Shown: piece after piece, positions 7,993 to 15,784 of the stretch
Layout of the letters: each line of letters opens with the position of its first letter
Numbering within the stretch: the first letter of the stretch is position 1
From: Streptomyces iakyrus
GTDB lineage: Bacteria; Actinomycetota; Actinomycetes; Streptomycetales; Streptomycetaceae
Assembly: GCF_000717055.1 (NCBI RefSeq)
Contig: NZ_JNXI01000001.1
Location: forward strand, 124,001-188,000
Direction of reading: 5' to 3'
Length of the DNA: 64,000 bases
The notes under the pieces: generated by a model
Database searches by the model: none
What the model was told of the DNA's origin: nothing
Seen by the model: only the letters and a program-made list of their open reading frames with translations
Program-made: the position numbers and the translations under genes

Positions 7993-8961
7993 ATGACCGT
8001 CAACGCGGCCCGCCGCGCCTGGCTGACCGATCTGCCCGTCCTGCTGGTCGCGGTGGTGTGGGGCTCCAGTTATCTCGCCGCCAAGGAGGTCACCACGGCG
8101 CAGACCGTGCTGGCCGTGCTCGTCCTGCGGTTCGGTGTGGTGCTGCCGGTCCTGGTCGGCACCGGGTGGCGCAAGCTCAGGGCGCTGGACGGGGCGCAGC
8201 TGCGGGGGGCCGGTGTCCTCGGGCTGATCCTTTCCGGCATCTTCCTGCTGGAGACCTACGGCGTCGTGCACACCTCGGCGACCAACGCCGGGCTCATCAT
8301 CAGCCTCACCATGATCTTCACGCCGCTCGCGGAGAGCCGGTTCACGGGCAGGCGGCCCTCCCGGTCGTTCCTGGCGGCAGCGGGGTTGTCGGTGCTGGGT
8401 GTGCTGCTCCTCACCCAGGGCGCCGGGTTCACCGCGCCGTCCCTCGGTGATCTGCTGATGCTGGGCGCGGCCGTGGCCCGTACCGTGCACGTGCTGGCGA
8501 TGTCGCGCATGCGGTCGGTGCAGGGCGCGGACTCGATGTCGATGACCACGGTGCAACTGGGCGGCGCGGTCGCGGTGTTCGCGGTGCTGTCCACGCTGCC
8601 CGGCACCGGCAGCACCACGTGGGCCGCCGCGGCGGATCTGGACGCCGGGGACTGGCTCTGGCTGCTCTATCTGTCGGTGTTCTGCACCCTGTTCGCGTTC
8701 TTCGTGCAGATGTGGGCCGTACGCCGTACCTCGCCCTCCCGGGTCAGCCTGCTGCTGGGCACCGAGCCGGTGTGGGCCGCCGTCGTGGGGGTCACCCTCG
8801 CGGGGGACCGGCCGGGCTGGCTGGGGCTGCTGGGTGCGCTTCTCGTTCTCGCGGGCACGGCGTGGGGCCGCAGCGCGGCCGCCCCGCGGCAGACGTCAGT
8901 CGTCGAGCCAGCCGAGCCGGACCGCGCAGACACCGGCCTGGAACCGGCTGGCCGTTCCTAG
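7993..8961 (+). CDS. EamA/DMT-superfamily exporter
   Basis: The 322-residue protein has ten predicted helices in two EamA halves (VLLVAVVWGSSYLAAKEVT at the start; the second half contains YLSVFCTLFAFFVQMWAVRR and LLGTEPVWAAVVGVTLAGD). AGGAG at 7982 precedes the ATG. EamA proteins usually export amino acids or small metabolites. Third in the ligase-oxygenase gene run, it probably exports the product or gives self-protection. Its last 66 bp overlap the 3' end of the convergent regulator gene. Confidence 0.85.
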   Translation: MTVNAARRAWLTDLPVLLVAVVWGSSYLAAKEVTTAQTVLAVLVLRFGVVLPVLVGTGWRKLRALDGAQLRGAGVLGLILSGIFLLETYGVVHTSATNAGLIISLTMIFTPLAESRFTGRRPSRSFLAAAGLSVLGVLLLTQGAGFTAPSLGDLLMLGAAVARTVHVLAMSRMRSVQGADSMSMTTVQLGGAVAVFAVLSTLPGTGSTTWAAAADLDAGDWLWLLYLSVFCTLFAFFVQMWAVRRTSPSRVSLLLGTEPVWAAVVGVTLAGDRPGWLGLLGALLVLAGTAWGRSAAAPRQTSVVEPAEPDRADTGLEPAGRS

Positions 8962-9888
8962 CCGTTCGGTCAGTTCGGAGACGAGGCGGCGGACCGTGCG
9001 CTCGGAGACCCCGAGCTTGCGGGCCATCGCCTCGTCGGTGAGTCCGCCCCCGAGCATCCGCACCAGCTCACGGTGGCGGCCGGTCGGGTGCCAGTCGCCC
9101 TCGGGGCTGTCGGTCGCCGACTCGGTCAGCACGGTGGCGCTTTCCCAGCTGTGCTGGAAGATCCCCCGGAACACCCCGGCCAGCGTCTCGCCGCGCAGCA
9201 CGATGGCGGCGATCTCCCCGTCCGCGGTCCGGGACGCCGGCACGATCGCCAGCGAGCCGTCCACCACGATGAGCCGCATGGGCAGGGTGTGCGCGGTGCG
9301 GACCTGGGCGCCCGCCCCGTTCAGCCGCCGCAGATACGCCGTCATGTGGGGGGCGGAGGCCGCCGAGCGCAGATGGATCGTCCGCATCCTCACGCCGCGG
9401 CCCAGCACGAGCCGGTCGCGTTCGAGCCCCGCCTCCACCATCTCCGCGGGCAGCGGGCGACCGGGGTGCAGGGACAGCACTTCCTCCTCCGCCCGCCGCG
9501 AGGCGTCCTCCAGAACCGCGGATACATTGGCCATACCATTGACCACCTCCATCTGAACGGAGGCCAGCTCCCGGGCGTGGACCGGCTGGAAGTCCGCCAA
9601 CACCTGGGCGAGCGCGGAGCGGGTCTGCCGGACGGCGCTCAGCAGGGCGTCCGTGTGCTGCTCCTCGTCGAGGAGCAGCTTGCGCAGTGCGGTGTCCGGG
9701 GCGAGGGCCGTCCAGCCATTGTCATGGCCCGACGACGGCACCAACAGGCCGAGTTCACCGAGCAGCTGGAGTGCGCCGGCGAGCTCGCTCCCGCTCCAGC
9801 CGCGCTGTTCGGTGAGGGTCTGCGGGTTCCAGGCCGCGTTGTCGAGAGCGAGGCGGTAGAGCTCCTGGGCTCGGGCACGCACGTCCAC
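8896..9888 (-). CDS. TrmB-type/LuxR-HTH transcriptional regulator
   Basis: The 331-residue protein has an N-terminal TrmB-like winged-helix region (about 5-75: LYRLALDNAAW...LGELGLLVPS), a helical linker, a PLD-like central sensor region (about 120-250, including IHLRSAASAP and LRLIVVDGSLAIVPAS-like strands) and a C-terminal LuxR-type HTH (about 265-330, GLTDEAMARKLGVSERTVRRL). The start is taken as GTG at 9888, with AGGGGG about 9 nt upstream; longer in-frame versions are low-complexity. It converges on the exporter gene and is divergent from the small secreted-peptide gene at 10213. That places it to control one or both flanking units. The ligand is unknown. Confidence 0.78.
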   Translation of the reverse strand: MDVRARAQELYRLALDNAAWNPQTLTEQRGWSGSELAGALQLLGELGLLVPSSGHDNGWTALAPDTALRKLLLDEEQHTDALLSAVRQTRSALAQVLADFQPVHARELASVQMEVVNGMANVSAVLEDASRRAEEEVLSLHPGRPLPAEMVEAGLERDRLVLGRGVRMRTIHLRSAASAPHMTAYLRRLNGAGAQVRTAHTLPMRLIVVDGSLAIVPASRTADGEIAAIVLRGETLAGVFRGIFQHSWESATVLTESATDSPEGDWHPTGRHRELVRMLGGGLTDEAMARKLGVSERTVRRLVSELTERLGTASRFQAGVCAVRLGWLDD

Positions 9889-10212
9889 CGGAATGGGTCC
9901 CCCTACTGAGTGACGAGCGCTGTCCCCCGTGAAGCGCTCCCTCGGGGATCTTAGGAAGGGTCCCCCGCAGCGGGAAAGCCGTGGTCCGCCATTCGGACCG
10001 CCGTGGACGGCTGAACGGACGAGCGACGGACGGCTGCCCACCGTGCTCCGCACGCCGTCCGCCCCTGGCCATGACCGGTGCCGGAACGTCCTCCGGATGG
10101 CCGCGGACGGTCCCGCCGGAACATGATGATCGCCCAGCGGCCTTCGCTGATCACACACCGACCGACCAGGAACTCGACGCCCGTCGAGCGACGATCACCC
10201 AGGGGGATCCTC
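9889..10212. promoter_or_regulatory. Divergent intergenic region with candidate operator
   Basis: This 324-nt region separates the regulator (minus) and the secreted peptide (plus). It holds no convincing gene. A perfect inverted repeat GGTCCG-N5-CGGACC lies at 9983-9999, about 95 nt upstream of the regulator start, with several nearby GGACG/CGTCC half-sites. These are plausible binding sites for the TrmB/LuxR regulator; that is inference. Confidence 0.35.
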
Positions 10213-10353
10213 ATGTCCGCTTCTCATCTGCTCCGTGGCCTGTTCGCGGTTCTTGCCGCCGCCCTCGTCCTCGGTGGCGTGCAGAGCGCCGCGGCGACCG
10301 GAACCGAGACCCGGGCCGTCGTGACCAGCGGCGACTCACTGATCTGGGGCTGA
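10213..10353 (+). CDS. Small secreted peptide (46 aa), candidate signal peptide
   Basis: The ATG at 10213 follows the strong site AGGGGGA (10201-10207). The product has a short basic start, a hydrophobic core (LLRGLFAVLAAALVLGG) and a likely signal-peptidase site near QSAAA. That would leave a mature peptide of roughly 18 residues ending SGDSLIWG. There is no cysteine pair and no obvious lipobox. The stop lies 4 nt ahead of the next gene, and the divergent neighbour is a sensor-type regulator. A secreted signalling peptide, or a processed precursor, are the obvious ideas. I do not recognise the sequence, and expression is unproven. Confidence 0.55.
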   Translation: MSASHLLRGLFAVLAAALVLGGVQSAAATGTETRAVVTSGDSLIWG

Positions 10354-10357
10354 CCGG

Positions 10358-11170
10358 GTGGCCAGACCGAGCGTCGCCGTCGTCGCCCCGCTGACCGGGC
10401 CGCGCACAGACTGGGGGGCGGCCCTCCTCGGCCAGCTGGAACGGATTCGAAGGGCCCGTCCGGACGCCGCCGAGTGGCACGTCTACGACGAGACGCCGGA
10501 GGTCGCCCGGACCGTGGCCGGCGCCGGACACGCGGCAGTCGTCGGCCACAGCGACACGGAGGACGCCCGCCGGGCCCTGCCGGTGTACCGAGCCGCCCGA
10601 CTCCCTTGTCTGCTCCCCTTCGTGAGGGCAGGGGCGCCCGCACTGAGCTGGGCACCGGACGGGGACGTGCTGGCCCGCAGGATCGTCGAGGCGGCGACGG
10701 CCCTCGGCGTGAGCGCGCTCGCCGTCGCCCCGGACGAGGAACCCCGCTGGCGCGCGCTCGGGCGCGCCGTCGTCGAGGAGGCCGACAGGGTCGGGATCTC
10801 GCCGGGCCCCGGTGGCGCGCTGGCGGTGCTGGCGCCGCAGGACCGGTTCGCGCGCTTCGTACGCGGTACGGGTCCCGTGCTCACGCCTACGGACTGCGGA
10901 CTGGTCTCGTTCGCCCGCCTGCGCCAGGCGGCATCGGACCGCGAGGTGTGGGCCGTCCACCCCCACACGTGCGCGGTACGCCGTGCCAGAGCCGCTCTCG
11001 CGGCACTCGCGCAGGCCGTGTCCGAGGATCACGCGCCGCGCGGAACGGCGCTGACGGACGCCGTGCGGGCGCGTTCGGGAATCCTGCTCACCGCCGACGG
11101 AGCCCCCCTGGGTGACGGCTGGCTGATCTCCCGGCTCCCGTGGACGTGCGCGGCGAGAACGACGCTGTGA
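10358..11170 (+). CDS. Periplasmic-binding-protein-fold protein without signal peptide
   Basis: The GTG at 10358 lies 4 nt after the secreted-peptide stop, so the two are probably co-translated. The 270-residue protein has alternating beta-alpha segments typical of type 1 substrate-binding proteins (VAVVAPLTGPRTDWGAALLGQLE at the start, LPCLLPFV, VLARRIVEAATALGVSALAVAP, REVWAVHPHTCAVRRA). It lacks an export signal or lipobox, so it is predicted cytoplasmic. It is also shorter than the roughly 380 residues normal for ABC substrate-binding proteins. It could be a ligand sensor or the receptor for a small metabolite or peptide. The function is unknown. It converges on the P450 gene with a 28-nt gap. 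Confidence 0.6.
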   Translation: MARPSVAVVAPLTGPRTDWGAALLGQLERIRRARPDAAEWHVYDETPEVARTVAGAGHAAVVGHSDTEDARRALPVYRAARLPCLLPFVRAGAPALSWAPDGDVLARRIVEAATALGVSALAVAPDEEPRWRALGRAVVEEADRVGISPGPGGALAVLAPQDRFARFVRGTGPVLTPTDCGLVSFARLRQAASDREVWAVHPHTCAVRRARAALAALAQAVSEDHAPRGTALTDAVRARSGILLTADGAPLGDGWLISRLPWTCAARTTL

Positions 11171-11198
11171 CCTCCGCCCCCACCGGCAGGATTCACCG

Positions 11199-12434
11199 TC
11201 AGCCGGTGCTCACCGGGAGTTCCTTCACCCCGTTGATCCACGCCGAGCGCAGCCGGCGCGGGTCCCCGACCAGCTTCAGCCCGGGCATGGCGTCGGCGAT
11301 CGCGTTGAAGATGAGGTTGATCTCCAGCACCGCGAGGGACTTGCCCAGGCAGTAGTGCGGTCCGCCGCCGCCGAAACCGAGGTGCGGGTTGGGGTCGCGG
11401 GTGACGTCGAAGGTGTCGGGATCGTCGAAGACCTCGGGGTCGTGGTTGGCCGAGGCGTAGAACAGGCCCAGCCGGTCGCCCTTGCGGATGCGCTTGCCGC
11501 CGAGTTCGGTGTCCTGGGTGGCCGTGCGCTGGAAGGCGGCGACGGGGGTCGCCCAGCGCACGATCTCCTCCGCCGCCGTCTGAGGGCGGTCGCTCTTGTA
11601 CAGCTCCCACTGTTCCGGGTGCGTGAGGAAGGCGTGCATGCCGTGGGTGATGGCGTTGCGGGTGGTCTCGTTGCCCGCGACGGCCAGCATCAGCACGAAG
11701 AAGCCGAACTCGTCGGAGCTGAGGTTGCCCTCGTCCTCCGCCGCGACGAGCTGCGTGACGATGTCGTGCGCCGGGCACTGCTTGCGGTCGGCGGCCATGT
11801 TCATCGCGTAGGCGATGATCTCCGTGGCCGACTCGGCGCCGACCTCCTCGGTGATGGCGTACTCGGGATCGTCGTACGCGATCATCTTGTTGGACCAGTC
11901 GAAGATCTTGTCCCGGTCCTCCTGGGGGACGCCCATGAGCTCGGCGATCGCCTGGAGAGGCAGTTCGCAGGCGACCTGGGTGACGAAGTCGAACGGCCCG
12001 GTGCGCGCGCGGGCGGCGGCGACGATGGAGTGGGCCCGGGCCCGCAGCCGGTCCTCCAGCGCCCGGATCGCCCGGGGCGTGAACCCGCGCTGCACGATCT
12101 GCCGGACCCGGGTGTGCTCGGGCGGGTCCATGTTCAGCAGGATCAGCCGCTGGGCGTCGATGGAGTCGCGCTCGATGTGCTCGTTGAAGCGGATGATCGC
12201 CGTGTTGAGGGACGACGAGAACAACTCGGGGTGCGTGGAGACGTACTTGACGTCGGCGTGCCGGGTGACGGCCCAGTAGCCCTCGTCCTGGAAGCCGGCG
12301 AGTCCGGCCCGCTGCGGCACCCAGCAGACCGGTTCGGCCCGGCGCAGCTCGGCGAACTCCGGCAGGGGCACGCGGTGGTACAGCAGGTCGGGGTCGGTGA
12401 AGTCGAACCCCTCGGGCAGCGCGGGACAGGGCAT
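11199..12434 (-). CDS. cyp125: Cytochrome P450, CYP125-like steroid C26 monooxygenase
   Basis: The 411-residue soluble P450 has an I-helix motif AGNETT (253-258), ExxR as EEIVR (289-293) and a heme-binding loop FGGGGPHYCLG with Cys362. The FGGGGPHYCLG loop, the length and the divergent FadA5-like thiolase all match the CYP125 family, which oxidises the terminal methyl of the cholesterol side chain in mycobacteria and rhodococci. The ATG is at 12434, with GGGAG 8 nt upstream. The 218-bp divergent promoter region carries KstR-like palindromes. The redox partners are not encoded in this window. Confidence 0.82.
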   Translation of the reverse strand: MPCPALPEGFDFTDPDLLYHRVPLPEFAELRRAEPVCWVPQRAGLAGFQDEGYWAVTRHADVKYVSTHPELFSSSLNTAIIRFNEHIERDSIDAQRLILLNMDPPEHTRVRQIVQRGFTPRAIRALEDRLRARAHSIVAAARARTGPFDFVTQVACELPLQAIAELMGVPQEDRDKIFDWSNKMIAYDDPEYAITEEVGAESATEIIAYAMNMAADRKQCPAHDIVTQLVAAEDEGNLSSDEFGFFVLMLAVAGNETTRNAITHGMHAFLTHPEQWELYKSDRPQTAAEEIVRWATPVAAFQRTATQDTELGGKRIRKGDRLGLFYASANHDPEVFDDPDTFDVTRDPNPHLGFGGGGPHYCLGKSLAVLEINLIFNAIADAMPGLKLVGDPRRLRSAWINGVKELPVSTG

Positions 12435-12509
12435 GGGCGGCTCCCACCACTCGTACCGACTCTGAGGTCTGACGGCCCATCAGCTGTGCGGAGTTGCGGT
12501 GACGGTAGT

Positions 12510-12520
12510 AACGGGTTCTA
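12510..12520. promoter_or_regulatory. KstR-like half-matched operator (P450 side)
   Basis: AACGGGTTCTA matches the core AACnnGTT and the right half of the mycobacterial KstR consensus TAGAACnnGTTCTA; the left flank is degenerate. It lies 76 nt upstream of the P450 start. Confidence 0.4.
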
Positions 12521-12604
12521 CAAGTAGCAAGAGGCACGGCCCCGCCAATTGCCCGCAGGACTCTTGCGGTCACCGAGCGGCCCTCAGCACACTGTGCACA
12601 GAAC

Positions 12605-12618
12605 TAGAACGCGTACTA
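12605..12618. promoter_or_regulatory. KstR-like operator (thiolase side)
   Basis: TAGAACGCGTACTA matches TAGAACnnGTTCTA at 11 of 12 defined positions. It sits inside a longer near-palindrome AACTAG...CTAGTT, 35 nt upstream of the thiolase start. It fits TetR-type sterol-responsive repression as known for KstR regulons. No kstR gene is present in the window. Confidence 0.55.
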
Positions 12619-12628
12619 GTTCCGCTGA

Positions 12629-13971
<1,343 letters not shown>

Positions 13972-13991
<20 letters not shown>

Positions 13992-14799
13992 AGCGTTCCT
14001 CCATTACGCGCCGGATGAGCCGTGCCGAGTCCTTGAGGGAGAGCGCGGCAGCTCGGAGATGATCGTAACGGAGCGAACAGTTCTTGACGGTGTCCGGATT
14101 CGCGGTCGGATGCCCGCTGCCATAGCTCTCCGTGTAAACGATGGTCGGGTCAGCGGCAAAGTGGTAGAGGTCGAATGAGCCTGTCAGCCCGGCGTGCGCT
14201 CCGATTGAGAGGGGCAGCACCTGAATGTTGATCCTGGGGTTCCCCTCGAACGACAACAAGTGCGCGAGTTGCTCCCTCATCACCTCCGGGCTCCCGATCT
14301 CCAAGCGCAGCGCCGCCTCACTGAGGACCGCCCAGAAGACCGGCGGCTCCCCCTTCTCGAAGACGCGCTGGCGAGCAAGACGTACTGCCGTTCGGTCTTC
14401 GAGGTCCGTCTCATCCAACGCGCCCAGCACAGCCCGTGCGTACCCCGTAGTCTGGAGCAACCCGAGCACCATGTGCGTCTGGAAGGAGCAGATGTCCGTG
14501 GCCCGCATCTCCAGCTCGGCCACCTGCTGAAACCATGCCGGAAGCCGACTCCGCAGCACCAGTTCCACCAGCCGCGAGAACATTCCGTCCGTGCCCAGCG
14601 CCGCATCCGCACGTTCACTGAACTCCGGGGTCGGAACCTTCCGAGCCGTCTCGATCTGGCCCACCAAGGAGCCGGTGTAATTGAGGATGTCCCCCAACTG
14701 CCGCTGCGTCAGCCCGGCGGCCTCCCTGTGGCGCCGCAGCTCGAAGCCGTAGTAGTCGAGCGGCGAAGCACCCGGGTCAAGGGCGTTGATGTGGGTCAC
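13972..14799 (-). CDS. XRE-family regulator with DUF5753 (WhiJ-like)
   Basis: The 275-residue protein has an N-terminal HTH (about 18-70: LRRHREAAGLTQRQLGDILNYTGSLVGQIET) followed by the DUF5753 sensor-like domain (about 90-270, with LVLRSRLPAWFQ, GLLQTTGYAR, SEAALR and SFDLYHF). The GTG at 14799 has GAGAGGGG upstream. It heads a two-gene unit with the DUF397 gene and is divergent by 93 nt from an anti-sigma-factor-like ATPase. This is the usual WhiJ-type triplet. Such loci act as developmental or antibiotic repressors; the target here is unknown. Confidence 0.88.
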
Positions 14800-14892
14800 G
14801 GCAGAAGCCCCTCTCACGCAACTCGGTCCACAAAGGAACCGGTTGTATCCGTTCCGTAGCCGAGGGTAGTCAGCGCACGTCAGCCTCGTCCC

Positions 14893-15288
14893 GTGAACGA
14901 ATACATTCCCGCCCAGTACGCGATGCGCCTCACCGTCGGTGAACACGCCCCCCGGCACATCCGCCGTATCGTCCGTTTCTTCCTCGAAGAGTGGCGCATG
15001 CCCGAGTTGTCGGACGCCGTGGAGCTGGGCGTGACGGAGCTGCTCGCCAACGTGGTACGGCACGTCCCGGACCGTCGCTGCGCACTGCTGCTGCTGCGGC
15101 AGCGCACGGGCGTACGGGTGGAGGTCACGGACGGCAGCGACGAACTGCCGTGCACACCGGCCACCCTGGACACGGAGTCCGAGGGCGGCCGGGGACTGCT
15201 GCTGCTCGACGCGATGGCCGACAAGTGGGGCGTGTCGCTGTGGTCCGGGGGCGGGAAGACGGTGTGGTTCGAGTGCGCGGCCCGCTAA
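14893..15288 (+). CDS. RsbW/SpoIIAB-like ATP-binding protein
   Basis: The 131-residue single-domain GHKL ATPase has an N-box (ELGVTELLANVVRHV), a G1-like box (VEVTDGSDELP) and a G2 motif (EGGRGLLLLDAMADKWG). These belong to the serine kinase/anti-sigma family common in Streptomyces. There is no transmembrane segment. Divergent from the XRE-DUF5753 gene, it completes a WhiJ-type triplet. Its 3' end overlaps the convergent peptidoglycan-binding gene by 4 bp. Confidence 0.85.
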   Translation: MNEYIPAQYAMRLTVGEHAPRHIRRIVRFFLEEWRMPELSDAVELGVTELLANVVRHVPDRRCALLLLRQRTGVRVEVTDGSDELPCTPATLDTESEGGRGLLLLDAMADKWGVSLWSGGGKTVWFECAAR

Positions 15289-15696
15289 CAGAAGGGAGCA
15301 TCCGGCGCGTTGGCCCAGAAGGAGAGGAAGGACCAGGTCTGCGCTCCGATGCGACCGTCGACGACGATTCCGGCACACTGCTGGAAGGCCCTGGTCGCGG
15401 ACTGCGTCTGTCGGCCGAAGTCCCCGTCCACGTCCAGACCGGCGTCGATCGCCTGGTTCAGGTAGCACTGGGCCTGCTGGACCACCGCTCCGGATGACCC
15501 CAGACGGAGGTTCGGTCGGTTGATGGTGAAGTCGCAGATGTCGTCCGGCCCCTGGGCCACGAGGGCTGCTGGACGATTCGACTTCTCCACGACCTGGGCC
15601 GGTTTGGCCGAGTCGGTCGCCGAAGCCACAGCCGGTGCTCCCGCGAGGGAGATGGGGAGAGCCAGCGCCGCTACGGCGATGAGCACACGTCGCATG
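15285..15696 (-). CDS. Secreted peptidoglycan-binding domain protein
   Basis: The 137-residue exported protein starts at ATG 15696 behind GGAGGTG. It has a signal peptide (MRRVLIAVAALALPISLAGAPAVASA) and one PG_binding_1 domain (about 65-135: LRLGSSGAVVQQAQCYLN...GLDVDGDFGRQTQSATRAFQQ...VDGRIGAQTW). Four cysteines could form two disulfides. It has no catalytic domain, so it is probably a wall-associated adaptor or an autolysin cofactor. Confidence 0.85.
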
Positions 15697-15784
15697 CCGT
15701 TCACCTCCAGAGAGGGTGCCCTTGTTCTCATCGTGCGCGGCCCTCACCCGGGCTGCATCTCGGGCATGTTGCGCCGTCAACCAG

